Assembly (NCBI GenBank): GCA_020466095.1
Contig: CM035806.1
Span: forward strand, 166,585,871 to 166,649,870
Source of the DNA: Chlorops oryzae
Lineage: Eukaryota; Arthropoda; Insecta; Diptera; Chloropidae
Length of the DNA stretch: 64,000 nucleotides
Reading direction: 5' to 3'
This document shows positions 12,516-23,987 of this stretch, piece by piece; the stretch's first letter is position 1, and each line of letters opens with the position of its first letter. The notes below the pieces were generated by a model. The model was not told the DNA's origin, ran no database searches, and saw only the letters and a program-made list of their open reading frames with translations. Made by a program: the position numbers and the translations under genes.

Positions 12516-14142
12516 GACCTTCAGGTTGCTAATCACACGCTCTGCACTATGTGATATTCTAACAATTTTTTTGGGGAATTTGCAAACTACTTGAGAAACT
12601 CAACGTTTCCCAAAAAACATTTGGAAAGCATTTGGAAAATGTTTGCAAATTTTATACTACAACACACAAATGCTTGGAATGAATTTGGAAACCTAATTAT
12701 CTCTACCGACAAACATAAATGCAAACATGCACACACACCCAGACACGATGGCACGATGGTTTGTTGGCACCAATAAAAACGGGTTTTCAACAGAATTTAG
12801 GAACCCGTCATGGACGAACACCGCTAGGTTGCCCTCACCGTTTAGAGAGGTAAATAAATAGCAAGTCACTCAAACCAATCGAGATGAAGAATGGAGTTTA
12901 CAACTTTTAGGCGAAGATTGTTATATTTATTTTTTATATTTACTTTCTTATATATATAAATTCATTTAATCTTAAATTAATTAATTTATTTAATTGTTCA
13001 TTGGCTTTTTTGTTTTGGAAATGAATTTTTTATCTTGTATTTTTACGTAAATATTTTTGTTAAATCCGCATGGGAATTCGAAAATCAATTTGAATAAAAG
13101 CCAAAATCATTATGACTCCGTCTCGACGCCGCTTGACTGTAGTGAATGCGCGGTATAATTTTCTTTTCTGGTTGGTAAGCACTTGCGGCACTCATACCGT
13201 TTGCCTATTTAATTTTCCAGTGGATTTACTTTTCTCTTGCCCTTGTGTTGACATTAAAAATTTTTTCTTTTAGATTTTCGTTTTTTTTTTTTTTTTTAGT
13301 TCTTTTTGCTTCGCTAAAAACAACGAAAATTCACTGAAAAAGAAATGGCCAAATGAAAAGTAATCAAAATGTTGTGGTTCGACCCAAAAACATAAGTATT
13401 AACGATCAAACTATGCGAAAGAGCTTGTAAGGTTCGTTCCTACATGTTGTACGTCGGCATGGCTGACTTACTATCGGTATGTCGGTCTGTTGTCGATCTG
13501 TTGGTCGATTGGGACGGTCTGGTTGGAGGAATCCCAGCCATCACCTTCGAAAATATTAAATCGTGTGCAGACCGCCGGACGGGATTGGTTGACATATATC
13601 AATTAGATCTTAGATCTTGAGTGAAATAAGAGAGCACAGTATAAATATACTTCTCTTTCTCTTGAGTACCATCAGCCCCCTCTGATGAAAAAGAGGAGTC
13701 TCTCTCTCACCTTATTATTAATTTTTTGTTGCATATATCTTTTGATATATGGTCCTCTATTAATAGTATTTTTTGTAGTGATCTTTTTACCACATATAAT
13801 TTTTTTTTTTTCGCATTTTGGTTTTGGTCTCATTCTGTGGTCCAGCAGCACCAGCAGCAGCTAAAGTATTTCGTCTTTGTTGTTCCAAGATTTTTTGTTA
13901 TTCGTGTGCTTTTTATCTTGACTTTTCTGTCGGTTTGGATCTGGTTTGGCTACTTGCGTTGTGTGTCTATAAATTCCATGTCATTCGACTCTCTGGTTAG
14001 CCATGAGCTTTATCTCACATTTTAAGAGGTGTTTGGAGCTTTTGAGTGCAACTCAAGTGAAGTCAGATCGGAGTAAGTCAAATCTAGCATCGAGCCACGC
14101 CGTGTCACGCCTATGTTGTGATTTCAATTTCATTTTATATTA
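12516..14142. other. no gene seen
   Basis: Non-coding sequence with A/T-rich stretches and T-runs (13276-13298, 13799-13811). 13430-13580 is more complex but has no coding frame. No RNA gene or element ends were recognised. Confidence 0.5.
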
Positions 14143-14379
14143 CAGTATACTCCCGGAAAAGTTAATCGAAAAATTAACTTTTCCGAATGTTCAAATTGTT
14201 CCAACTTGAACAAATGGAAGGATATAAGCGATATTTTTTCTAAGATTTTCCTATTTTTGAAGAAAAATATCCATAATATTTAAAATGAATTTTTTAAGGC
14301 TTTCCATGAGAGTAAAATTTCGATTAACTTTTCCCAAAAATTAACTTTTGTTGGACTTAAATTTTCCGGGAGTATACTG
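14143..14379. mobile_element. Tc1/mariner-type MITE
   Basis: The 237-bp element begins CAGTATACTCCCGGAAAA and ends GGGAGTATACTG, with inverted ends of about 17 bp, and is bounded by TA at 14141-14142 and 14380-14381. CAGT ends with a TA target duplication are the Tc1/mariner signature. A subterminal inverted pair (GTTAATCGAAAAATTAACTT and related words) strengthens the stem. There is no transposase. Confidence 0.85.
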
Positions 14380-14544
14380 TATTTCCTTTCGCAGCTTGAT
14401 TGAATTTCCATCGTTCGGCATTTGATCAGACTCTGATCTGAAAGGCAGCTTCCACGAGGACTATTCTCTCTCAACTAAGCCCGATATACAAACCTTTTTA
14501 TTTATATTACTGCCCGGATCTCTCACGACACCCCTTAACAATAT

Positions 14545-14972
14545 TGAATGTCTGCGATCCTGCCAGACACTTCTATTAAGCGAGCATATTTTTCGATCCC
14601 GCAAGTGTCCACTTAAGAGAGAGTACACTGTATTCATTTCTGATTCAGATTTGTTTCAAAAATCTTTTTGCTATTGTAGCGGACACCCCTCTTAAACGGA
14701 CAATTTTTGCGAATGGTCTGGCGATCCTGACAGACACTTCTATTAAGCGAGCATATTTTTCGATCCCACAGGTGTCCACTTAAGAGAGAGTACACTGTAT
14801 TCATTTCTGATTCAGATTTGTTTCAAAAATCATTTTTGCTATTGTAGCGGACAACCCCTCTTAAACGGACAATTTTTGCGAATGGTCTGGCGATCCTGCC
14901 AGGCACTTCTATTAAGCGGGCAAATTTTTCGATCCCACAGGTATCCACTTAAGACAGAGTACACTGTATTCA
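14545..14972. repeat. 167-170-bp tandem satellite, array 2
   Basis: Two and a half units begin at about 14563, 14731 and 14901, with the same words as the array at 10022-10610 (CACTTCTATTAAGCG, GAGAGAGTACACTGTATTC, TAGCGGACA). The two arrays are 4 kb apart in the same orientation, which suggests local spread of one unit or two seedings by the same element. Confidence 0.85.
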
Positions 14973-15352
14973 TATTTCTTCTCGTTTGGAATTGAGAGCT
15001 CTCTAGGCCCTGTAGGCTTACTTTTGAGTGACTTTTGGTCTTTCATTTGAACGTTTATTAGTTATCATAGTCTTCACAACATTTTTCTTTGTCGTAAAAA
15101 CCTACATGTGAGTCGTCGCAGCCGGCAGCTAGCATCGATGAAAGTCAATTTCCATTTTAAAATCATCTTAATATGGCACACTCGATCGTTGATAATCGGT
15201 ATTGATCGCAGCGAAAATCTGTGTGACCCCTTCACCCATCTAATCGCTTTCCAGCACAAAATACAACTTTCAAGCGCAGATTCGTGCAACTTGTCTCACC
15301 AAATTAATGATTAAAAGGCATTTTGCTTTCATTTTATGTAAATTTCTTTTTC

Positions 15353-15386
<34 letters not shown>

Positions 15387-15692
15387 TTCTATCTTTCTTT
15401 CATTTTCCATTTTGTAAATTTCAATGACCAAAGCCAACCGCAAAGTCACTTGCCATTTTGCTTGCCTCGACTTCTGCAACTTTTGCTACTCCACTCTTCT
15501 CCAATCGGCCGATTGTGTGTAAATTATGAGAAATTTTAAAAGAAAAGAAACGAAAAAACAAAAAAAAAAAAAAAAACAGCCGTTTGGGTTAGTAAAGGTT
15601 ATGGTTGGCTAATAGCACGTTTTATACTCTCGTAAAATGCGGTGCAACGCGCAAGTTACGTTCCTACGACATAAGCGTAAGTAATAGATATA
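14973..15692. other. no gene seen
   Basis: Unique-looking DNA with a (CT)n stretch at 15355-15390. The short frames on both strands at 15074-15479 share the same bases and lack splice or homology support. Confidence 0.5.
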
Positions 15693-15945
15693 CCCTGTAG
15701 TAATGAAATGGTTTCGGTGAAAAACAGACTGGACCTAGGTGAGTCCATTTAGGACCGAGCCCGAAATTTATATGAAAGTTATACGAATCGCGACCGGTCA
15801 AGGGTTAAGCTCTTGCGGATTCACCCTCCTCTAGTCTCAAAATGAGCGTTGTTGGCTGCATTCAGACAAGAGGACTCCGACCGGTCCTGACTTCCTTTAG
15901 GACTAACCCGCGGTCGACCTTGGGCCGGTCCCATTTACTGCAGGG
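15693..15945. mobile_element. CCCTGTAG-ended element, copy 2 (253 bp)
   Basis: It starts CCCTGTAGTAATGAAATGG and ends CCATTTACTGCAGGG, imperfect inverted ends of about 19 bp. It is the same length (253 bp) as the copy at 40401-40653, with shared blocks GGTGAAAAACAGACYGGAC, GGTGAGTCCATT, ACGAATC, CGACCGGTC and CCGCGGTCGAC. It carries no protein and no unambiguous TSD. Confidence 0.75.
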
Positions 15946-16199
15946 TGTCTACGCAGGCATAATTATAAGCGTCTAGCCATTTGTTATTGTTTGAGCAGAT
16001 TATGATGGTCCTAGGCAACCTAAATAGAAGGACTAAGTAGAAGATAAAGTAATAAAAAAAAGGGGGAGGACCGTAATAGAACCGTAATCAGAACATTAAA
16101 CTTAAAAATTTTATACTACCCTCTTTAAGGATACCTACATATGTTAAGATTCCACAGGCATAAAGCCACCTGTATTAGTATTTAAGCATCGATGTTAAA

Positions 16200-16845
16200 A
16201 ACGAAGAAGTTAGTTTTAAGATTGGACGAAACGAAAGAGGGGGAAAGAATGGGATAGACAGGGAAAGTGGGGTAAGAGAGGGAAAGAGAGGTAGAGAGTG
16301 GTAAAGAGACGGGAAAAAGAGGGAAAGAGAGGGAGAGAGAGCGGAAATGAGACGGAAAGAGAGGTAAGGAGAGAGGGAAAGCGAGGTAAAGAGAGGTAAA
16401 GAGAGGTAAAGAGAGGTAAAGAGAGGTAAAGAGAGGAAAGAGAGGAAAGAGAAGGAAAGAGAAGAAAGAGAAGGAAAGAGGGAAAGAGAGGAAAGAAGGA
16501 AAGAAGAGAGAAGAGAAAGGAAAGAGAAGGAAAGAGAAGGAAAGAGAGGAAAGGAGAAGAAAGAGAAGGAAAGATAGGGACAGAAAGAGACAGAAAGAGA
16601 CAGAAAGAGGCAGAAAGAGACAGAAAGAGACAGATGAGACAGATAGAGACAGAATAGAGACAGATAGAGACAGATAGAGACAGATAGAGACAGATAGAGA
16701 CAGATAGAGACAGATAGAGACAGAAGAGAAGATAGAGAAGATAGAGAAGATAGAGACGAAGAGACAAAGAGACAGAAGAGAAGAAGAGACACAGAGAGGA
16801 AAGAGATCAGAAGAGAGGAAAGAGAAAGAGACAGAAAGACACAAT
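16200..16845. repeat. purine-rich block with 10-bp minisatellites
   Basis: GA-rich DNA in which decamers are ordered: GAGGTAAAGA about five times at 16384-16436 and CAGATAGAGA about eight times at 16640-16722. The overlapping long minus-strand frames rich in Ser/Leu/Phe/Tyr are artefacts. Confidence 0.92.
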
Positions 16846-17225
16846 TAACCCCAATTTGACAAATTTTGAGTTGCGACACTCTTGTTGTACATATTCCATA
16901 CAATATAACGGACCTCAACAAACAATCCAACAATTGGAAAAATTGTGACAAAATTACGGTTTTATGCCTCATCCAGTGAAAGAAATTTAGTTTTGCATTC
17001 ACAGAATCATTAAGAAAAAACAAATTTTTCAAACTCAAAACTCACAAAGTGACCCTCTCGAATTCTATGAATTAACATTCTGTATTTCCTTTAAAATTGA
17101 ACAAATAAATTTAGTTTAAAGAGAAAAATTAAAAGTTTTTGAAGATATACTTATTTGTAAATAATTTTCGAACATTTTCTTATTGGATAATATGTTAATT
17201 GGAAAAATTTCCTCTTCATTTGCAG

Positions 17226-17385
17226 ACATTTCTGATTGGTATCAAAATTAAGCGGCTCAGTTATTTCAACAGGCCAGGAAGATTTTTGGCTCTACGGTTC
17301 TTTTCCGTGCTATGAAACTTTGATCAAACGCTTTTATATGCGAAGCTTTTCGATAATACGTTAAAATTTAAATTTGCCAAACATC
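17226..17385 (+). other. likely 5' UTR part of the PDZ-gene exon
   Basis: A pyrimidine tract and CAG acceptor (CCTCTTCATTTGCAG, ending 17225) precede the start codon by 160 bp with no ATG in the same frame between. This suggests that the coding exon begins at 17226 and that one or more non-coding exons lie upstream, possibly left of the satellite region. I could not identify them. Confidence 0.4.
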
Positions 17386-20300
17386 ATGGATGACTATATA
17401 ACGGTGGTGGAAGTCGATGATCCAACATCCAAAGACACGAACACAATGCAGCAGCAGCAGCAGCTAGTCAAAAGGCAAAGCTCAATTCCTGAAGACTCTT
17501 CGTTCATAACCGTGCTAACGATCAACAACAACAGCAACATTAACATTAACAATCACAACAACAACAACAACAACAACAACAGCAGCAGCAATAGCCATCT
17601 TAACGGCAACGATCGTGACAATCAGTGTGAAATTGCAACAACAAATAACGAATGCGAAACGAGCTTTAAGCACGGACTAGCATATACAACAACCAACGAT
17701 AATTATGTGCTTAGCAGTTTTCTCGGCCAACAGCGGACCAATGGCAATGGCGCACAACAGAATGGCGAATGTAATAGCGTCGGAAGCACAAAAGCTTTTA
17801 AAAGCTCAACCGAACTTGAGACGGTTGTTGTCTATCGTTTGCCCGGCGATCGTTTGGGTTTCGGTCTGAAATTCCAAGGCGGAACACGTAGCACGGAAAA
17901 AGTTCAAAAGCTCTTCATACAATCGTGTGCGAAAGACAGTCCGGCCTCAAGGGTCGCAACAAGCTGGGGAGTATTACGCGAGGGCGACGAAATTGTTAGT
18001 ATCGATGGACATATGGTAAGCGCTATGACTCGAATCGAGTGTGTGCGCGGCCTAAAGGAAAATGTGGCAATAAAATTAGAAGTTCGTAACGGGCACGGCC
18101 AGAAGCCATTGACAACTGAGGAGGAGGAGGGGGAGGATGATCTGGGCGAAAAACAACGCTCGAATGCAATCGAAAACAATAGAGGCACTGATGCTAATAT
18201 TAATGTCGATGGCGATGATGTCACCGGATTAGGTGGAACAACTGGTGGCAATAACATTGAAGCCGCCAGTGTTAAAAATGGTAATAATAATAATAGCATT
18301 TTTGTTGGCATTTCAAGCTCGAATCCCAGTGCAGCAAAGTTATTAAATAGTCAAAAGCCGCCACCACCGCCGCCGCCGCCGGTGCCGCCACGCAAACTGA
18401 TTAAGCGCGGCTCCCTCAAGGAATTACCATTTCCGATAATCGAAATTGCGCCCAACAATTGTCTGGACTCGAATTTATGTACCGGCTCTGCAAATAAATC
18501 GTTCACACCACCACCAGACGCCGAATACTATATAAATCTCTTTGCCGATGGTCAGTCCTTGAAAACGGAGTCCGAATCCGATGATACGGCGAGCACGATA
18601 TCGACAATTATCGATAAATTCTCATTGAATTCGAATTACTCATCGGACACAGATCTATCGAGCTATGCATCGCTGACCAATGGCGTTGCAGCGACCGATT
18701 TAACGAAAGTTCTTAAACCATTCACAATGCTCGAACAGGAGTTTAAGGTGCCTGCCAGTACATCATACAAGCCAGGTAATATGATACCAGGTAATAATTA
18801 TGAAAACGTTGATCTCAAAACGGAGAAAATCAACGCTTACGAAAATATTGAATTCACTGCCAGTGGAGATGGCTGCGCAGTCAAGCAAACCGAGCTAGTC
18901 GCAATCGCAATCGGAACACCAACAGCAACGGCGATCCCAACTCCAAAGCCGAGGCAAACAAACAGCTATTATTCGGCTGCAACAGCAACATCGACAACAT
19001 CCACAACGACGATAAAACCGCCAGCCCAAGCAACAGCAACAGCAACAATTGAACCCAAAAAGCGTTCCATTCTACCGATGCCACGAAAACTCGCTGGTGG
19101 CTCACCGATGAAACTGCCAATTGAAGTTGCGCCGCCAAAGGTACCAAACACAAGGAATTTCGATGAAATACATTTCGATGATACAACATCGCCGACAAAA
19201 GAATTCAAGAAAATTCCAAGTACGCCGTCCTCAACCCCAACAGTGCCGATGGTATCGACACCAACACCAACAGCAACGCCAATACGAACACCAACGACAA
19301 CAACGCCTTCAAAGGAATTCATCACAAAAATACCCAAAGCCATTGCGTCAATATTCTCACCGAACTCTCAGATTAAAATGGAACGTGCCAAGACTGAGAG
19401 TGATATAACACTGAACGCGTGCCCAACCGCATCCGGTCACATGTCCACGCGGACGCCAACCTCAATCGCACTGATTCAACAAACTGCAAATTTCCTAGAA
19501 AAAGAAAACAAAGCCAGCGCACATCAAAGGCCACACCAACAGCAACAACCCGGCACACCATTGTCGTCTAGGACGGCAGCATCGTTCACACCGAACGCCG
19601 TGAAATCTCGAATCCCTGTTGTTGCGTCGACACCAAAACGTCCTGCTGCCGATCATGATTTGGCCACAAGACACAACAATTCCACGGAGAAGAAACAACA
19701 ACATCAACAAACAACCAGTCCCAGCTACTTCCATCACGCCGGAAGTCCTTCAAATATACCAAGAATGCTCATGCAGAAGCAGAAATCAGAGACAGACCTT
19801 CAATTGGGTATATACCGTAGCAAATCGAGCGAATTGTGTTCGGTGCCCCAGCTCAAGATTCCACTCATGCGCACAATATCAGCGGAATCGAAGATACGAA
19901 CACCGGAGCAACGGACACTTATACCGGTTCTCAGTAGCAGTACCATAACATCGTCAACGGAATCGCTGAGCACCAGCAGCACAGCGAGCAATGCCACAAG
20001 CACAAATGGCAAACCCAAAGGACCAAAACCGAAACCACCAGAACGAGTGCAATCGTTGGCAAAGCAGTCACCACCAACTCATATACCAAAGCTGGCAGCA
20101 GCAACACCGTCAATATTAGCGAGCCATCAGCAGCAACAGCAACATCATTATCCACCAACGCAGATACCAACAATGCAAACCTTTAAACAGCCAACAACAT
20201 CAGCAACAACAGCAACACAACAACAGCAACAACAGCAACAACAGCAACAACATCAACAACAACATCGACAACACCGGTGAAAGATTCAATGACAACTAAT

Positions 20301-20934
20301 ACGACCATAACAACGACGACACCACAATCACCACGGGGCGGCATACGATTTAAAATTCAAACTTATGAAAGTAAGAACCAAGCAACCACCAACGGTGCCG
20401 ACCAGCATTCACCATTGAATGCATCAGCATTCACCGATGTTAACGGAAACGAAGCTGAAACAATGCCAAGCCTCTTCGAACTGATGCAAAGCGGCAGGCA
20501 GCACCACATTAGCGAGACGCCAAAGCCAGTCCAAACGCCCATTAAAATCAACGTCAAGCACATGATGATACACGATGATATGCCAATGTTAGATCGCGAG
20601 ACACCGCCACCAATGGTCGTGGGCAAATGCATTAAGCTCAGCGACGATGGCCAACAAGCTACCTATTACTCCAGTTCGAGCAGCGAAGATGATGCCGACA
20701 TTATCACCGAGGCGATGGCGATGGCGATGACGGCAACGATTGCCTGAATGATTTTGGCAAAGACTATGAATGCGAAGAGGGCGAAAAACTTGGTCCACCG
20801 GAACTCATCAACGGACCTGGGCCCTCTGAGGCATATTTCAATTTATATTGGCATGCGAACGTCTTACCGACAATCGGTGAAGTTGCCGAGGAGGATCTTT
20901 CGTCGTTAGAGCAATCACTTTCCAATGCAAATGG
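17386..20934 (+). CDS. PDZ-domain scaffold-like protein, first coding exon (two frame changes)
   Basis: The start is ATG 17386 in context AACATCATGG (MDDYITVVEV). The segment is about 1180 residues. An Asn-rich run lies at residues ~45-70. One PDZ domain occupies about residues 146-236, with the carboxylate-binding loop LGFGLKF, FIQSCAKDSPA and GDEIVSIDG, so it should bind C-terminal peptides of partner proteins. A Pro-rich stretch (PPPPPPPPVPPRK, about residue 325) is a likely SH3/WW-type ligand. The remainder is low-complexity Thr/Ser/Pro/Gln sequence typical of disordered scaffolds. Coding continues through two frame changes: within the CAA/CAG run ending near 20265, and within the GATGGC repeat near 20709-20730. 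After them the frame reads SEDDADIITE... then GNDCLNDFGKDYE...LSNANG up to the donor GTAAGT at 20935. The exon-end phase is 2, which fits the next exon exactly. Large fly PDZ proteins such as big bang are candidates, but I cannot assign orthology. Confidence 0.85.
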
Positions 20935-20978
20935 GTAAGTACAATTATGAGGGCCCCAACCGTAGAGAAACAAATAAA

Positions 20979-21680
20979 AACCAAGTAAGGGTTTTAGCCG
21001 AACCTCACCATACAATACTCGACACAGAGTCTGTGTTTATTAAACACAAGAGATTTTAAAGGGCATTTAGGGGGCCTCATATTTCGATTTTTATTCCCAG
21101 TTTTTTTTTTTTTTTTTTAACCCCGATTTGGACGCAGTTTTTGGTATTTTTGTGACAGACTCTAGTACTGGAGGTACCTCTAGAAATGGTGCGATCGGGT
21201 CCATTCTCAATCTTGATCTTACTCATGCCTCCGCCAACACGCATACCAAGATAGCTCAACTCCTTCGATAAGAAAACTGTACACAGAGACAGACAGACAG
21301 GCGGACAGACTGACGGAAGGGCAGACAGACGGAAGGGCAGGACAGACGGAAGGGTAGACAGACAGACGGACAGGACAGACGAGACAAGGACAGACAAGAC
21401 AGGACAGACAGGACAGACAGGACAGACAGGACAGACAGGACAGACAGACAGACAGGACAGACAGGACAGGACAGTTCAGACAGTTCAGACAGTATCAGAC
21501 AGTTCAGACAGTCAGACAGGACAGTTCAGACAGTTCAGACAGACGGACGGACATGTCTAAATCGGATATCCCGGTTTTGCTGATCATTTCTATGGTCCTT
21601 TCCGAATGGTTCTGGGTGTTACACACGTACGCACAAATGCAATATACCCTCGGCACAGTCGGGTGTCGGGTACTTATAAA
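20979..21680 (+). repeat. dispersed repeat D, copy in intron
   Basis: It matches 41963-43073 in order and orientation: AAGTAAGGGT start, GTGACAGACYCTAGTACTGG, AGGTACC, CGATCGGGTCCATTCTC, ACGCATACCAA, AGATAGCTCAACTCCTTCG, a CAGACAGA-type microsatellite, GGACATGTCTAAATCG, CTGATCATTTCTAT, ACGTACGCAC and a GTGTCGGGTA end. Here the microsatellite has expanded to GACAGGACA units over about 21285-21550. It is a common style of non-autonomous fly repeat; the class is not determined. Confidence 0.8.
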
Positions 21681-23192
21681 AAAAATTAAAAATCCATTAA
21701 AAATAAGTGAAAGTGATTAATCAGCTGACGGTGTTCTGCCGACACATTCATTTGCATTATTGCAAAATATGCCAATGCTTGCTCGCCTTAGAATTTCAGG
21801 TCGGTCGGTCGGTAATTGTATTGAGAGCTCTCTCCTCTAACGAGCGACAGAGAAAGTACTAACCGAAAAGTCTGTGTTAGATTTCTGATAAGATCCAACG
21901 AAGGTGCAAAAACCAAACGAACAAACAAACAGTCATAGTGTAATCACCCTAACACCGAAAACCGTTCAACAATTTCGTGCCTAGGGTGGCATGAAGGGGG
22001 GGAGCAAATAAAAATGTGATAAGCGATTTTATTTTACTCTCTGTTCTGTTCTGTGCTTTTGTACATTTTGGTTTGCTCTGCTCTGTTGTTGTTTGTCGAG
22101 TGGATTGCGAGGTATGCCGGGGAGGTTAATAGAAAAGAAGTCAAGAATTTATTGTGTGCGAAAAAAAAAGACACTTACTATATGTAGGTATGCACAATTA
22201 AATAAAAATCTTTTTATGTCTACACTTGTTTACTGTGAAACGGGCACGTCTTCGCACGATGCTCCATGAATTTCCGACTTCTGTCTTCGCCAATTTTTTT
22301 CTTTTTCTTCTCAGATTCACCACATTTAGACAAAGTGAAGCTTTGTGAGATATTTTTACCTCATTTTAAGGGATTGAGTTTTTTTTTTTTTTTTTGTCTG
22401 TTTTTTTTAGATACAATCGTAATTTATTCGGGTCTTTTTCAACTCTCTAGGTACAACCGTGACATCTTAAGGTATACACGCACATGTATACACAGTAGAC
22501 CGAATGGTAATGCGGCGGTGTATCGACCTATCGAATTCGTCGGATCATAGAGTGTTCGGTGTAGTTTGGAATTTTTTACAATAGACTACCTTGTAATTCC
22601 ACAACTGTACGCTAAGAATACTTCCTTTTTTCCGCGGCGAAAAATTTCTAGGGAAGAATTTCCCGGACATCATTCATTTCGAATTGGGCTGTTTATATTT
22701 TTCGAAAACACACAAAAGTGAATCGATTTCGATATATGTCCAAATCGATTTCGATGACAACCCTAAAAAATTGAAATGTCGGAATATACAGTATTTTCTC
22801 ATTCACTTCGATGATCACGAGAACTGGCTTTGTAGTCAATGATGCAAAATCCAGCGGCCCCCTTTTCCGGGGTAGTTTAGCCCAACTTGGCAATAAAAAA
22901 AAATTTTTTAACCTCTTGAGAGTCACTTTTTTTCTAGAAAATATATACAGCCCGATTCGAAATATTCCCGGGGAATTATTCCGCGCGGATTTGGAAAAAA
23001 AAAATTCTCCCATTCTAAAAAAAAACTGGGGGGAATTGAATATAAAGCGGGCAAGAATTTCTAACATTTTTAAACAGAGGTCAGCACATTATTTTCTTTA
23101 TTGATGCTTAGAACACTTCCTTTTTCCGTGGAGAAAAGTTTCTAGGGAAAAAAATCCCGAGGAGTTATTCATTTAGAATATTTTATGATAAA

Positions 23193-23440
23193 GGTTAGGT
23201 TAGGTTAGGTTAGGTTAGGTTAGGTTAGGTTAGGTTAGGTTAGGTTAGGTTAGGTTAGGTTAGGTTAGGTTAGGTTAGGTTAGGTTAGGTTAGGTTAGGT
23301 TAGGTTAGGTTAGGATTAGGTTAGGTTAGGTTAGGTTAGGTTAGGTTAGGTTAGGTTAGGTTAGGTTAGGTTAGGTTAGGTTAAGTTAAGTTAAGTTTGG
23401 TTAGGTGAGGTTAGGTTACGTGAGCTTAGGTAAGGTTACT
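23193..23440 (+). repeat. interstitial (TTAGG)n array inside an intron
   Basis: About 37 near-perfect GGTTA units (TTAGG, the canonical arthropod telomere repeat) run from 23193 to about 23380 with one interruption, then decay through TTAAG and TTAGGTGAGG variants. It lies in the PDZ-gene intron, so it is interstitial. The sequence after it (GACCTGAGGTCCGTTGTGAT) is complex and may be part of a dispersed unit carrying the array. Confidence 0.95.
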
Positions 23441-23987
23441 TGGGCTGTCACAAGACTGACACACTTAGACCTGAGGTCCGTTGTGATACCCTATAGAGGT
23501 GAACACCTATCTCTAGAACCATGATAAAGGAATAGATGACAAAGTATTTTGAAAAAAAAGAAAAAAAAATAAGCTAGGAGAGAAAAAAAAAGTGGCAGCA
23601 AAGAAATTTAAAGCGAAGCTCACAAACTCACAACCATCGAACTTTTCTCTTCACGAAGTCCCAAGACCGACCGATGATACGTACTTGGCGGTATGGTAAC
23701 AGATAAGGAAAACAACAAAAATGATTTTTGTATTTTCCATACTACCGTTGGGAGTAGCGCGCGCGTTGTCATCATAACCTTTACTGGGAAGCGCGCTTAG
23801 TAGAATTTTTGTTTTTGTTTTAATTTAAATGAGTGCACCATGATGAGATCGGTTGGTCGTGTGGTGAGTGCGCGAAATAATTTCCGTTTTAAATGATTTT
23901 TGTCGTTCTATCAATATTTATTCAAATGAATTAATTGTTGTCCTTAATTTTTTTTTTTTTTTTTTCATTTATTCTTCTTTTTTCTAG

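Larger units (their letters stand above)
20935..23987 (+). other. intron of the PDZ gene (3053 bp)
   Basis: It opens with GTAAGT and closes with TTTTTTCTAG. The phase-2 codon is completed by T at 23988 (GG+T, Gly) and the frame then continues as PIVVTVDDLSKKK. It contains a dispersed repeat with a GACAG microsatellite, a pair of related TTCCTTTTTCCG...TTCTAGGGA segments near 22620 and 23110, and a (TTAGG)n array. Confidence 0.85.

Noticed and set aside
11571..12554. 327-residue frame rich in Ser/Leu/Phe
   Set aside because: It translates a CT microsatellite. Similar frames at 36517-37675, 40447-41327, 57241-58020 and, on the minus strand, 16175-17038, 37916-38747, 58522-59618 and 61090-61924 have the same cause.
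17904..20173. Antisense frames opposite the PDZ exon
   Set aside because: They are shadows of the sense coding sequence, biased by its CAA/CAG codons.
23193..23440. A chromosome end or telomere
   Set aside because: The array lies between two exons of one gene whose splice phases match across it, so it is interstitial.
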